The notes: generated from the sequence alone by a model not told the origin. Positions 32,581-42,399 are shown, numbered from the stretch's first letter. The stretch: DNA of 64,000 nucleotides from Sphingomonadales bacterium Ga0077531 (GCA_001464915.1 LNED01000043.1:168469-232468); one strand, 5' to 3'. Numbers and translations: made by a program.

Positions 32581-34287
32581 TCAGCAGCCCTTTTCCGATG
32601 CGGCGCAATCCTCATCGCGCACGCCCTTGAACTCGTCACCCTCGTTCCAGTTCGGCCAGCTGGTGCTCATCGCCAGCGTGCGGCCGATGCGGTAATACAG
32701 CTGCAAGTCAGCCATCACGCCCGACCAATCCCACGCCTCGTTGAATTCGTCCTTGGGCCCGTGATAGCGGTTTTCAGTGTAATCCTTGGCCACAGCGGCG
32801 CCGGCATCACGCCCGCCAGTGATCAGATCCTCACCGCCATCGATATACAGCATCGGCACGCCCAGCTTGGCAAAGGCGAAGTGGTCTGACCGGTAATAAT
32901 ACCCAGCTTCAGGCTTGGGATCGGGGGTGATCGTGCGCCCGTCGGCATCCAGTGCGGCGGTCAGGAAAGCATCAAGCTGCGATTTGCCGGGGCCAACCAC
33001 GGTCACATCCTTCGCCGGGCCTGCGACCTGAAACGCATCCATGTTGATCCCGCCGACCGTCTGCGCCAGCGGAAACACGGGGTTTTCGGCATAGTATTTG
33101 GCGCCGAGCAGGCCGGATTCCTCAGCGGTTACGGCAAGGAACACCAGGCTGCGACGCGGCAGGCCGGCCTTGGCGTGGGCTTCGGCGAGTGCGACCAGTG
33201 CAGCAGTGCCGGTGGCGTTATCGACTGCGCCGTTGCAGATGTCGTCGCCATCGGGCGCGGGCGTGCAGCGGCCCAGGTGGTCCCAATGCGCGGTGTGCAG
33301 CACATATTCGTCCGGCGCTTCGCTCCCGGGCAGAATGCCGATAATGTTGTGCGAGGTAATGCTGCGGAAATCGCTGGCAAAGCTGGTTCCGGCGGTCAGG
33401 CCGAGCGGCACCGGCTTGAAACCCTTCGCCTGCGCCGATTTGGTCAGCGCATCCAGTTCCTGCCCGGCGGCTTTCAGCACTTTGCGCGCCGCATCTTCAG
33501 TCAGCCAGCCATTCATTTGCGTCAGCGCCGGAGCATTTTCGCCGCGCTGGGCATAGGCCTGCGGGCCGGTCCACGAACTTTCGACCACGTTCCAGCCATA
33601 GCTGGCCGGATCGGTCTGGTGGACGATCAACGCGCCCGCCGCCCCCTGCCGGGCGGCCTCTTCATATTTGTAGCTCCAGCGCCCGTAATAGGTCATCGCC
33701 TTGCCATTGAAGGTGCCTTCGAGCCCTGCGGTCTGCCAATCAGGGTCATTGACGAGGACCACCACCGTCTTGCCCTTCACATCCAGCCCGGCGTAATCGT
33801 TCCAGCCCTTTTCCGGAGCGTTGATGCCGTAGCCGACGAACACCAGCTCGCTATCCTTGATCACGGTTGCGGCTTCCTCGCGGTAGGTCACGCCGACCCA
33901 ATCCTTGGCGAAATCCAGCGCGATGTTAGTGCCTTTTCCGGCGATGGTGAGCGGGTCGTAATCCTTGCCGGTGATCTCGATCAATGGGACTTCCTGCACC
34001 CACGAATCGCCGTTGCCGGGCTTGAGGCCCGCCGCCTTGAAGCGTTCGACCATCAGCGCGATGGTCTTTTCCTCGCCGGGGGTGCCGGGCATCCGGCCTT
34101 CGAAATCGTCGCTGGAAAGCAGCCGGGTGACGTCTTTCATCGTCGCTTCGGACAGCACGCCGGGTTCAACCGCGGGCAGATCCATTCCATCGATCCCGCC
34201 GCCCGCTTGCAGCCCGAGCGCTTCGCACCCTGCCAGCGTCAGCGCCGCCGCCATTACCGCGCCAAGCGCCCCGATCCGTGCCTTCAT
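32581..34287 (-). CDS. M28 family zinc metallopeptidase, lipoprotein
   Basis: A 568-residue exported aminopeptidase-type enzyme. A lipoprotein signal (lipobox TLAGC) anchors it in the envelope. After an N-terminal region there is a PA-domain insert (about residues 110-260), then the di-zinc M28 core. Likely ligands are the His in HTAHWDHLG, Asp in NGAVDNATGT, the catalytic and bridging Glu pair in TAEESGLLG, Asp in GGINMDAF and His in YRSDHFAFAKLG. It should remove N-terminal residues from peptides. ATG 34287 has an AAGGACG ribosome site and beats ATG 34305. It is divergent from glnE across about 100 bases and lies upstream of the agmatine deiminase gene. Confidence 0.92.
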   Translation of the reverse strand: MKARIGALGAVMAAALTLAGCEALGLQAGGGIDGMDLPAVEPGVLSEATMKDVTRLLSSDDFEGRMPGTPGEEKTIALMVERFKAAGLKPGNGDSWVQEVPLIEITGKDYDPLTIAGKGTNIALDFAKDWVGVTYREEAATVIKDSELVFVGYGINAPEKGWNDYAGLDVKGKTVVVLVNDPDWQTAGLEGTFNGKAMTYYGRWSYKYEEAARQGAAGALIVHQTDPASYGWNVVESSWTGPQAYAQRGENAPALTQMNGWLTEDAARKVLKAAGQELDALTKSAQAKGFKPVPLGLTAGTSFASDFRSITSHNIIGILPGSEAPDEYVLHTAHWDHLGRCTPAPDGDDICNGAVDNATGTAALVALAEAHAKAGLPRRSLVFLAVTAEESGLLGAKYYAENPVFPLAQTVGGINMDAFQVAGPAKDVTVVGPGKSQLDAFLTAALDADGRTITPDPKPEAGYYYRSDHFAFAKLGVPMLYIDGGEDLITGGRDAGAAVAKDYTENRYHGPKDEFNEAWDWSGVMADLQLYYRIGRTLAMSTSWPNWNEGDEFKGVRDEDCAASEKGC

Positions 34288-34391
34288 ATCCGTGCCGTCC
34301 TTCATATCTGGTCGCCGTTCAATCGCAGAGCATAGGCGCGCGTGCAAGCATCGGCGCTTGCGCGCTTAGCCCACGCTCGTCAGAGAAGCGG

Positions 34392-37154
34392 ATGATGGGA
34401 GAGCATCACCAATTCGATTGGGCAGGCGCGCTGCACCGCGCGCGCAGTCACGCCCCGTTCCTCGCCCGCGCGTTGGAGCGGCAGCCGGAGCTTGCCGATC
34501 TGTTGGCGAAGGGTGATGGCGCGGCAGCGCTCGCTTTGGCGCGGGCGCAGGGCGCGCAGCCTGACGCCGAAGTGGCATTGCGGCGCGAGCGGCTCGCCTT
34601 GGCGGCCGCGCTGGCGGTGGGCGACTTGGCCGGAGCCTTTCCCCTGACGCAGGTGGTGGGCGAACTCACCGCCTTTGCCGACCGCGCATTGGATCGCGCG
34701 ATCCGCACCGCGATTGCCGAACGCACCGATGGCGACGCGCCCGATGGTTTCATTGCGTTGGCGCTCGGCAAGCAGGGCGCGGGCGAGCTCAACTATTCCT
34801 CCGATATCGACCCGATCCTGCTGTTCGACCGCGAACGGCTGGCCCGCCGCCCGTCAGACGATCCGGGCGAGGCGGCGCAACGCTATGCTCGCCGGGTGGT
34901 GGCGCTGCTGTCATCGAGCACACCCGAAGGCTACGCGCTGCGGGTTGATCTGCGGCTGCGCCCGGCGAGCGAGGTCAGCGCGCTCGTGGTGTCGGTGGGC
35001 GCGGCGATGTCGCATTATCAGGGGGCGGCGTTGGCGTGGGAGCGCGCGGCGTTCACCCGCGCGCGGGCGGCGGCGGGCGATATTCCGGCGGGCGAGGCTT
35101 TTCTTGCCGCGATCCGCCCCTTCGTGTGGCGCGGCCAGCTGGATTTCGGCGCGATCGAGGAAATCCGCGCACTCACATTGCGGATACGGGAAAGTCACGC
35201 TGGCCCGCCGCTGCCCGGCCCCGGGTTTGACGTGAAACGCGGGCGCGGCGGGATCCGCGAGATCGAGTTTTACGCCCAGACCCATCAGCTGATCCACGGC
35301 GGGCGCGATACCTCGCTGCGGGTGCGGGGTACGCGGGCGGCGCTCGATGCGCTGGCGGCGGCGGGGTGGATCACGGCGGAAAATGCCGCAACACTGGGCG
35401 AGGGCTACGACCGGCTGCGGCAAGTCGAACACCGATTGCAGATGGTGCATGACCGCCAGACCCATGCCCTGCCCGAAGGCGAGGCGCTGGACAATGTCGC
35501 GCAGCTCGACGGGTTAGCGGATGGCGCGGTGCTGGTGGCGGAATTGACCGAACTCACCGCGAAAACCGGGCGGATTTACGAACAACTGATCGGTGCGCGC
35601 GCGGCTGCACCTGTACCGGTCGCCTTGCCCGTCAGCGCGCTGGCACAGCAGCTCGGCGCGATGGGCTTTGAAGAACCCGAAACCCTTGCCGAACGGATCG
35701 AAAGCTGGCGCGACGGGCGTCATGCCGCCATCCGTTCGCCGCAGGCGGTGGCAGCGTGGGACCGGCTGTGTCCGGCGCTGCTGCAAGCGATTGCGGCAAG
35801 TGATGATCCGCCGCGTGCGATCACCCGCTGGGAACGGATTATCGAGCGCGTGCCGAGCGCCATCACCACCTTCCGCCTGCTCGATGCGCGGCCTGACTTG
35901 ACCCGGCGGCTGGTGGCCGCCCTGACGCTCGCGCCCGCGCTGTCAGACGAATTGGCGCGCAAGCCCGAACTGCTCGATACGCTGATTGATCGGGATGCGC
36001 TCGACCTGCCCGGCGATGTGCCGGCAATCATGGCGCGGATGCGCGGCGCGGCGATCCGCGATGATTACGAGGCGCTACTTGATGCGATCCGGGTGATCAC
36101 CGGCGAGATTCGCTTTGCGCTCGGTATTCAGCTGATCGAAGGGCTGGCCGATCCGCTCGCTATCGCCCGCGCCCTGTCGCGCACGGCGGAGGCGGCGCTG
36201 ACGCTGGCGGCTGACGCCACGACGCAGGAATTCGCCGCCAAGCATGGGCGGATTGCGGGCAGCGAATTGCTGATCCTCGGGCTTGGGCGGCTGGGCGGGG
36301 GCGCGCTCACCCATGCGTCTGATCTCGACATCGTCTACCTCTTCACCGGCGATTTCGCCGCGCAATCGGACGGTCCAAGGCCGCTGGGCGGGACCATCTA
36401 TTACAACCGCCTCGCCAGCCGGGTTACCGCCGCGCTGTCGGTGCCGACCGCGCAGGGCGCGCTTTACGAAGTCGACACGCGGCTACGCCCGCAAGGCAAT
36501 CAGGGGCCGATGGCGGTAAGCTGCGAAGCGTTCGGCAAGTATCAGCGCGAAGCCGCGTGGACGTGGGAGCACATGGCGCTCGCCCGCGCACGCGTGCTTT
36601 ATGGCGCGCCCGCTGCCCGCAAGGAGCTGGAGTCAGTGCTTGCCGAAGTGCTCCATGCCCCGCGCGACAAAGCGGCATTGCGCGATGCGGTGCTGACGAT
36701 GCGGGCCGAGATGGCCAAGCACAAGCAACCGGGCGGGCCAATCGACGCCAAGCTGACACGCGGCGGGCTGGTCGATCTGGAATTCCTCGTCCACTATCTG
36801 CAATTGAAAGGTGAGGCCGAAGATGGCGCGCCGCTGACCGCAGTTGCGCCCCACGCGCTCGACCCTGATCTGGCAGTGGCGCTGTCCGGGCTGATTGCAG
36901 CGGGTCTGCTGCCTGGCGGTCTTACCGAGCCCCACGCCCTGATGACCCGAATGCTGGTGGCGGGCCGCTTGCTTGCCCCCGATGGCCACGAACCCCCGCC
37001 ATCAGGTGCGCGGGCGCTGGCGCGGGCGTGCGGGCACGACAGTTACGACGCACTACTTGCCGCCTTTGCCGCAGCACGCTCCACCGTCGCCGCAGCGTGG
37101 AAACAAATCCTCGGCACAGACATTCTCGCTACCGAACAGGAGAACACAGCATGA
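34392..37154 (+). CDS. glnE: Bifunctional glutamine synthetase adenylyltransferase/adenylyl-removing enzyme
   Basis: A 920-residue regulator of nitrogen assimilation that adds AMP to glutamine synthetase when nitrogen is plentiful and removes it by phosphorolysis when scarce, under PII control. Two nucleotidyltransferase domains are visible. The N-terminal deadenylating one has ALGKQGAGELNYSSDIDPILLFD (about residues 120-142). The C-terminal adenylating one has LGLGRLGGGALTHASDLDIVYLF (about 625-647) and YEVDTRLRPQGNQGPM. Each keeps the paired-Asp metal motif. The linker holds the PII-responsive part. The start at 34392 follows GAGAAGCGG; the longer frame from 34278 is unsupported. Its stop overlaps the bcp start. 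Confidence 0.95.
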   Translation: MMGEHHQFDWAGALHRARSHAPFLARALERQPELADLLAKGDGAAALALARAQGAQPDAEVALRRERLALAAALAVGDLAGAFPLTQVVGELTAFADRALDRAIRTAIAERTDGDAPDGFIALALGKQGAGELNYSSDIDPILLFDRERLARRPSDDPGEAAQRYARRVVALLSSSTPEGYALRVDLRLRPASEVSALVVSVGAAMSHYQGAALAWERAAFTRARAAAGDIPAGEAFLAAIRPFVWRGQLDFGAIEEIRALTLRIRESHAGPPLPGPGFDVKRGRGGIREIEFYAQTHQLIHGGRDTSLRVRGTRAALDALAAAGWITAENAATLGEGYDRLRQVEHRLQMVHDRQTHALPEGEALDNVAQLDGLADGAVLVAELTELTAKTGRIYEQLIGARAAAPVPVALPVSALAQQLGAMGFEEPETLAERIESWRDGRHAAIRSPQAVAAWDRLCPALLQAIAASDDPPRAITRWERIIERVPSAITTFRLLDARPDLTRRLVAALTLAPALSDELARKPELLDTLIDRDALDLPGDVPAIMARMRGAAIRDDYEALLDAIRVITGEIRFALGIQLIEGLADPLAIARALSRTAEAALTLAADATTQEFAAKHGRIAGSELLILGLGRLGGGALTHASDLDIVYLFTGDFAAQSDGPRPLGGTIYYNRLASRVTAALSVPTAQGALYEVDTRLRPQGNQGPMAVSCEAFGKYQREAAWTWEHMALARARVLYGAPAARKELESVLAEVLHAPRDKAALRDAVLTMRAEMAKHKQPGGPIDAKLTRGGLVDLEFLVHYLQLKGEAEDGAPLTAVAPHALDPDLAVALSGLIAAGLLPGGLTEPHALMTRMLVAGRLLAPDGHEPPPSGARALARACGHDSYDALLAAFAAARSTVAAAWKQILGTDILATEQENTA

Positions 37155-37624
37155 GCACTTTCCCAGGCGTTGGTGACGCCATCCCCGACATCGCGATGGA
37201 AACCCCCGAGGGCGGCCACGTGAAGCCATCCGACTTTGTGGGCCACAAGCTGGTGATCTTCTTCTACCCCAAGGACGACACCCCCGGCTGCACCACCGAG
37301 AACAAGGATTTCTCCGCCCTGCAGGCAGACTTTGCAGCGGCGGGCACCAAGCTGCTCGGCGTCAGCAAGGATCCGGCCAAAAAGCACCTCAAGTTCATCG
37401 CCAAGCATGGCCTCACTGCCCCGCTGGCCAGCGATGCCGAGGAAGGCGGGCTGTCCGATGCGCTCGGCGTGTGGGCGGAAAAACAGATGTACGGCAAAAC
37501 CTACATGGGCATGGTGCGCGCGACCTATTTGATGGGCGCAGACGGCAAAATCGCACGCATCTGGGACAAGGTGAAGGTCGCGGGCCACGCTGAGGATGTG
37601 CTGGCCGCGGCCAAGGCAATCTGA
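37151..37624 (+). CDS. bcp: Thioredoxin-dependent peroxiredoxin, Bcp/PrxQ type, single cysteine
   Basis: A 157-residue peroxiredoxin that reduces hydroperoxides. The peroxidatic Cys lies in FFYPKDDTPGCTTEN, the standard PxxxTxxC context. The resolving Cys that E. coli Bcp has five residues later is missing (the sequence continues KDFS), and no other Cys exists in the protein, so it should work as a 1-Cys enzyme with an external thiol. An AGGAG ribosome site precedes ATG 37151, which overlaps the glnE stop by ATGA. Coupling to glnE is likely positional. The DUF455 gene follows after nine bases on the same transcript. Confidence 0.93.
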   Translation: MSTFPGVGDAIPDIAMETPEGGHVKPSDFVGHKLVIFFYPKDDTPGCTTENKDFSALQADFAAAGTKLLGVSKDPAKKHLKFIAKHGLTAPLASDAEEGGLSDALGVWAEKQMYGKTYMGMVRATYLMGADGKIARIWDKVKVAGHAEDVLAAAKAI

Positions 37625-37633
37625 CGTCCAACC

Positions 37634-38425
37634 ATGACGTCGGCCGCCGCCGCCATCCGCTCCACCCTTCTGACCGCAGACCCGCGCGCCAAGTGCTTCG
37701 CTGCGCGGGCTGCGGCGCGCGACTGGCGGCTGGGGAAGCTGGAATGGCGCTTCGACGTCGCCATGCCGGATCAGCCGGCTTGGCCCGACAGGCCCGAACT
37801 GCTGCCGCCGGGACAGATGCCCAAACGCCGCAAGGGTGGGTCAGAACAGGGACGAATCGCGCTGTGGCACGCACTCGCGCATATCGAATTTGTCGCGATT
37901 GATCTGGCGCTCGACATGGCGGGGCGGTTCGGCGCAGGTATGGGGCGCGCTTTCGTCGGCGATTTTCTTGACGTCGCGGCGGACGAAGCGATGCATTTCG
38001 CGCTGCTCGCCCGCAAGCTCGAAAACCTCGGCAGCTTCTACGGCGCGCTCCCCGCCCACGCCGGGCTGTGGGAAGCCGCGCACCATACCCGCCACGATGT
38101 CGCCGCGCGGCTGGCGGTAGTGCCAATGGTGCTCGAAGCGCGCGGGCTTGACGTCACTCCGGCCACGCTTGAACGCGTGCGGGCAGCGGGCGACCAAAAT
38201 GGGACAAAAATTCTCACCCGCATTCTTGACGACGAAATTCGCCACGTCGGAATCGGCACAAAGCACTTTTTGCGATGTGCCGAAATGGCGCAAGAACCGC
38301 CCGAATCCCTGTGGCAAGCCTTGGTGAAACAGCACTTTCACGGGGCCATTAAGCCGCCGTTCAACGACTCAGCCCGTCTCGCAGCCGGTTTGTCGCGCGG
38401 ATTCTATGCAGAGATTGCGCATTAA
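37634..38425 (+). CDS. DUF455 family ferritin-like protein
   Basis: A 263-residue all-helical protein of the ferritin-like superfamily (DUF455). The metal-ligand pattern is visible as LWHALAHIEFVAIDLALD, FLDVAADEAMHFALLARKLE, and ILDDEIRHVGIGTKHF: Glu and ExxH motifs on separate helices that could hold a di-iron centre. A conserved HDVAARLAVVPMVLEARGLD segment lies between. Relatives include the tRNA hydroxylase MiaE, but DUF455 has no firmly known substrate. It starts nine bases after bcp, so glnE-bcp-DUF455 probably form one transcript. No signal peptide is seen. Confidence 0.85.
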   Translation: MTSAAAAIRSTLLTADPRAKCFAARAAARDWRLGKLEWRFDVAMPDQPAWPDRPELLPPGQMPKRRKGGSEQGRIALWHALAHIEFVAIDLALDMAGRFGAGMGRAFVGDFLDVAADEAMHFALLARKLENLGSFYGALPAHAGLWEAAHHTRHDVAARLAVVPMVLEARGLDVTPATLERVRAAGDQNGTKILTRILDDEIRHVGIGTKHFLRCAEMAQEPPESLWQALVKQHFHGAIKPPFNDSARLAAGLSRGFYAEIAH

Positions 38426-38520
38426 CGACTCACCCGGATAACCACAGTCCAGCGAAGGCGCGCATCAGACGTGCCGGAATTTTCCAACGGCAAAAGCCGC
38501 AAACGGGAACCGGGTCAGTT

Positions 38521-39261
38521 ATGAAATTTGCCGTGCGCCACATGTTCAAGCTCGCCGTATCGGCGTGCGCTGCCGTTGTGGTCTCCGCCGCTTCGCCCGC
38601 CTTGGCCAACACCGCCAATTCCGCCACCGCCAGCGCCGACATTGTTGAGCCGGTGCGTGAAGCGCAGGGCGATGTCACCGACAATGGCGACCAACGCTTC
38701 AAATCACTGTTCACCAACTGGACCGCGATTGAGCGCACCACGCCGGTTATGGGCACGGGCGCTGAAGCCGATGTGACTGCCTATTCCTCGCCGATCCCGC
38801 AGCGCGGCATTTCGGTGCCGTCGCGCATGCCGCTTGAAGGTTCGCAGCTGACCAGCGGTTACGGGATGCGCAATCACCCGGTGCTTGGCGGCCGCCGTCA
38901 GCACACCGGTATTGATCTTGCCGCGCCGACCGGCACCCCGGTCTTTGCCACCGCCGACGGCATCATTGGCCGCGCCGATTGGTATTCGAGCTATGGCCTT
39001 TACATCAGCATCAACCACGGTGCGTCGATGGAAACCCGCTACGCCCACCTTTCGCGCCTCGCGGTTGCAGCAGGCGACAATGTGAAGAAGGGCGACCTGA
39101 TCGGCTATGTCGGATCGACCGGCCGTTCAACCGGCCCGCACCTCCACTACGAAGTCCGTGTTGAGGGCCTTGCAGTCAACCCGATTCCGTATATGGTAGA
39201 GAGCGAAGCACAGCTTGCTTACGCCCGCGATGCCCGGTTGACCGGCCAAGGCGGCCAGTAA
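38521..39261 (+). CDS. M23 family murein metallopeptidase
   Basis: A 246-residue exported peptidoglycan endopeptidase. A signal peptide (residues 1-30, ending SPALA) is followed by a ~90-residue linker and a C-terminal LytM/M23 domain. Zinc ligands are visible as His and Asp in QHTGIDLAAP and the second His pair in GPHLHYEVR, with ATADGIIGRADWYSSYG between. It should cut cross-links of cell-wall peptides in the periplasm, in growth or division. All metal residues are present, so it is not one of the degenerate activator types. A strong terminator follows at 39341-39369. Confidence 0.93.
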   Translation: MKFAVRHMFKLAVSACAAVVVSAASPALANTANSATASADIVEPVREAQGDVTDNGDQRFKSLFTNWTAIERTTPVMGTGAEADVTAYSSPIPQRGISVPSRMPLEGSQLTSGYGMRNHPVLGGRRQHTGIDLAAPTGTPVFATADGIIGRADWYSSYGLYISINHGASMETRYAHLSRLAVAAGDNVKKGDLIGYVGSTGRSTGPHLHYEVRVEGLAVNPIPYMVESEAQLAYARDARLTGQGGQ

Positions 39262-39340
39262 GGCTGAATAAGCCAAGGCAAGCACGCTACGAGATTGCCC
39301 ACGCAAGTGGGCCGGACATTGGAGAGGGTGTCCGATTTTG

Positions 39341-39369
39341 GCGGCGGGTTTACCCGCCGCCTTTTTTTG
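39341..39369 (+). terminator. Intrinsic terminator after the M23 peptidase
   Basis: A 9-bp perfect stem (GGCGGCGGG with CCCGCCGCC), loop TTTA and a run of seven T bases (39363-39369). A weaker hairpin CGGACA/TGTCCG (39314-39319 and 39330-39335) precedes it. Confidence 0.92.
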
Positions 39370-39529
39370 TCCGTGCCTGCCAGGTGCTCATGGGCAGATG
39401 CACATGAATCGTCCGCAGAATCAGTAGCATTTCCCATACCGTTTTTGCTTGCGGGACAGCCCCTCTCGGTTCAATTTCCTCACAAAGCCAGACAGCGCGT
39501 CAGCGTTGCGGCAAGGGAGAGAGAACCAC

Positions 39530-41089
39530 ATGAGCATGCACCCGATCGCGCACGCAGCGACCCGCCCCGATCATCCCGCTGTCATCATGACTGGATCGGG
39601 CCAGCAGATGACCTATGGCGAGATGGAAGCGGAATCGAACCGCTTTGCCCACCTGCTGCGCGCCCACGGCATTGGTCAGGGTGATGCCTTTGCGGTGCTG
39701 CTGGAAAACCGGATCGAGTATTTCACGATCATCTGGGGATCGCAGCGCGCCGGCACGATGCTGGTGCCGATCTCCTCCCGCCTAACCGCGCCCGAAGCGG
39801 CCTATATCATCCGCGATGCGCAAGCGAAGCTGCTGATCACGAGCGGATATTTTGCCGGCATTCTCGAAGACATCCGCAAGGAATGCCCCGGCGTCGCAGT
39901 GCTGGTGATGGATGCCAAAGAGCTTGGGGGCGGAGCGGAGGATTTCGCCGCCGCCCTCGCCGCGCAGTCCCCCGACCCGATCCCCGATCAACGCGCGGGG
40001 ATGGTGATGCTCTATTCCAGCGGCACCACCGGGCGGCCCAAGGGCATCCGTCCCGCTCCGCCCGAAGACCCCGATCCAATGGCGCCAGTGCCCTTGCTGG
40101 GCCTCGCCACCATGGGCGCGGGGATGCCCGCCGATGGATCGATGGTCTATCTCTCCCCCGCCCCGCTGTATCACGCCGCACCGATTGGCTGGTGCTCGAT
40201 CGCGCACCGCTTAGGCGGGACGGTGGTGATGATGGAGAAATTCGAGCCTGAAGCGGCGCTGCAAGCCATCGAACGCTATCATGTGACCGATAGCCAATGG
40301 GTGCCGACCCACTTCGTTCGCTTCCTCAAACTCGATCCTGCTGTTCGCACGCGGTATGACCTGTCGAGCCACAAGCGCGCGCTCCATGCCGCCGCGCCCT
40401 GCCCGGTGCCGATCAAGCGCGATATGATCGAATGGTGGGGGCCGATCATCAACGAATACTACGCTGGCAGCGAAATGATCGGGATGACGCTGGTCAAGTC
40501 CGAACATTGGCTGATGAAGCCCGGCACGGTTGGCGTCGCCGTGCACGGCAAGGTGCATGTCTGCGGGCCGGACGGTGAGGAATTGGGGCCGGACGAGGAT
40601 GGCCTCATCTTCTTCGAGAATGACAATCTGCCGACCTATCACAACGACCCGGCCAAAACCGCCGAAGCGATGCATCCCAAAGGCTGGATGACGCTGGGCG
40701 ATATCGGCCATCTGGATGCAGACGGCTTCCTGTTCCTGACCGACCGCAAGAGCCACATGATTATCAGCGGGGGCGTGAACATCTATCCGCAGGAGATCGA
40801 GAACCTGCTCGTGACCCACCCCAAGGTGATGGACGCCGCAGTAATCGGGGCGCCCTGCCCTGATCTGGGTGAACAGGTGGTGGCAGTGGTGCAACCAAAG
40901 GACATGGCGCAGGCCGGGCCGGAGCTTGAGGCGGAGCTGCGCACCTTCCTCGCCCCGAGCCTGTCCAAGATCAAAATGCCCAAGCTGTTCGATTTCCGCC
41001 CCGAATTGCCGCGCGAGGCCAATGGCAAGCTCTACAAGCGCGAATTGCGCGATGAGTATGCGGCACGCGCAAAAGCAGACGCAGCATGA
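39530..41089 (+). CDS. AMP-forming acyl-CoA synthetase
   Basis: A 519-residue ligase that activates a carboxylic acid through an acyl-AMP and joins it to CoA. It has the ATP-binding motif YSSGTTGRPKGI, the A5 region NEYYAGSEMIG, the hinge WMTLGDIGHLDADGFLFLTDRKSHMIISGG and the C-terminal catalytic Lys region PREANGKLYKRELR. The substrate could be a fatty, aromatic or terpenoid acid. ATG 39530 follows a GGGAGAGAG ribosome site; the frame from 39449 is unsupported. Its stop overlaps the P450 start by four bases, so the two act in one pathway. It starts 160 bases after the M23 terminator. Confidence 0.92.
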   Translation: MSMHPIAHAATRPDHPAVIMTGSGQQMTYGEMEAESNRFAHLLRAHGIGQGDAFAVLLENRIEYFTIIWGSQRAGTMLVPISSRLTAPEAAYIIRDAQAKLLITSGYFAGILEDIRKECPGVAVLVMDAKELGGGAEDFAAALAAQSPDPIPDQRAGMVMLYSSGTTGRPKGIRPAPPEDPDPMAPVPLLGLATMGAGMPADGSMVYLSPAPLYHAAPIGWCSIAHRLGGTVVMMEKFEPEAALQAIERYHVTDSQWVPTHFVRFLKLDPAVRTRYDLSSHKRALHAAAPCPVPIKRDMIEWWGPIINEYYAGSEMIGMTLVKSEHWLMKPGTVGVAVHGKVHVCGPDGEELGPDEDGLIFFENDNLPTYHNDPAKTAEAMHPKGWMTLGDIGHLDADGFLFLTDRKSHMIISGGVNIYPQEIENLLVTHPKVMDAAVIGAPCPDLGEQVVAVVQPKDMAQAGPELEAELRTFLAPSLSKIKMPKLFDFRPELPREANGKLYKRELRDEYAARAKADAA

Positions 41090-42399
41090 GCGGCGTTAGC
41101 AACGGGGCGGTGCTCTCCGGCGATCTGGCGCGCCGGGTGATTGATCCGCACGCCTATGCGCAGTGGGACGGGCTGCTCGATACCTTTGACCAGATTCGCG
41201 CGACGACCCCGGTGGTCAAGGTGCAACCCGATACCCCCGGCCTGTTCGATCCGTTCTGGCTGGTGACCGGCTATGATGATGTGATGCGGATGTCGAAGGA
41301 CAACGCGACCTTCCTCAACAATCCGCGCCCGGTGGTGTTCAGCTTTGCCCAAGCGATCGAATTCAGCCGCGCGGCGACCGGATCGAATATGCTGGTCGAT
41401 TCGTTGGTGGTGTTCGACGCGCCGATCCATCCCAAATATCGCAAGCTGACGCAGGAATGGTTCATGCCGAGGAACCTTGGGCGGCTGGAAGATGAGCTGC
41501 GCGCATTGGCTGCCCGAACGGTTGACCGGATGTTGGAAAACGCGGTAGAATCAGGCGGTGAGGTCGATTTCGTCAAGGAAGTTTCCGGCCCTTATCCCTT
41601 GCGCGTGGTGATGCAGATCCTCGGTGTGCCCGAGGCCGACGAGCCACGGATGCAGATGCTCACCCAGCAATTGTTCGGCGGGCAGGACAAGGATTTGTCG
41701 GGCACCGGGCTCGATCAGATGACGCCGGAACAGGTGGTGCAGATCGTCGCGGGCGCGGTGAAGACCTTTGAGGATTACTTCGCCGGGATCGCCGAAGATC
41801 GCCGCCAGCACCCCACCGATGACGTCGCCAGCGTGATCGCCAATGCGACCGTGGACGGCCAGCCGCTCCCACCGCGCGATATGGCGGGATATTACATCAT
41901 CGTCGCCACCGCCGGGCATGACACCACTTCGGCCAGCACGGCAGGCGCGATGCAGGCGCTCGCCAATGATCCCGAGCAATGGGCGCGGGTCAAAGCAGAC
42001 CGCTCGCTACTGCCCGGCATCGTCGAAGAGGCGATCCGCTGGACCACGCCCGTGCAGCACTTCATGCGCACCGCGGCCGAAGATGTTGAACTCGGCGGGC
42101 AGCAGGTGAAAAAGGGCGACTGGCTGATGATGAACTACGTCGCGGCCAACCACGATCCGGCGCAGTTCCCCGACCCGCGCCGGTTTGACGCCGCACGTTC
42201 GCCCAACCGGCATCTGGCATTCGGCGCAGGCGCGCACCAATGCCTCGGCCTGCATCTGGCACGGCTGGAGATGCGGATTCTGTTCGAAGCCCTGCTCGAC
42301 CGGGTGGCGAGCGTGGAACCGGCTGGCAAGGCCAAGCGCGCCAGCAGCACTTTCGTCGGCGGGCTGAAGTCCCTTCCCTTGCGAGTCACCCCCGCCTGA
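41086..42399 (+). CDS. Cytochrome P450 coupled to an acyl-CoA synthetase
   Basis: A 437-residue soluble bacterial P450. The heme loop is FGAGAHQCLG with Cys386, the I-helix motif AGHDTT lies at 276-281, and the ExxR pair at E315-R318. Sequence style is that of class I P450s that act on terpenoid, steroid or fatty substrates; the CYP family cannot be fixed without a search, and it is clearly different from the CYP153-like protein at 10896. Electron donors are not adjacent. The ATGA overlap with the ligase gene implies a two-gene operon in which a hydrophobic acid is hydroxylated and activated to CoA. The following yqiJ gene starts about 115 bases on. Confidence 0.92.
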   Translation: MSGVSNGAVLSGDLARRVIDPHAYAQWDGLLDTFDQIRATTPVVKVQPDTPGLFDPFWLVTGYDDVMRMSKDNATFLNNPRPVVFSFAQAIEFSRAATGSNMLVDSLVVFDAPIHPKYRKLTQEWFMPRNLGRLEDELRALAARTVDRMLENAVESGGEVDFVKEVSGPYPLRVVMQILGVPEADEPRMQMLTQQLFGGQDKDLSGTGLDQMTPEQVVQIVAGAVKTFEDYFAGIAEDRRQHPTDDVASVIANATVDGQPLPPRDMAGYYIIVATAGHDTTSASTAGAMQALANDPEQWARVKADRSLLPGIVEEAIRWTTPVQHFMRTAAEDVELGGQQVKKGDWLMMNYVAANHDPAQFPDPRRFDAARSPNRHLAFGAGAHQCLGLHLARLEMRILFEALLDRVASVEPAGKAKRASSTFVGGLKSLPLRVTPA

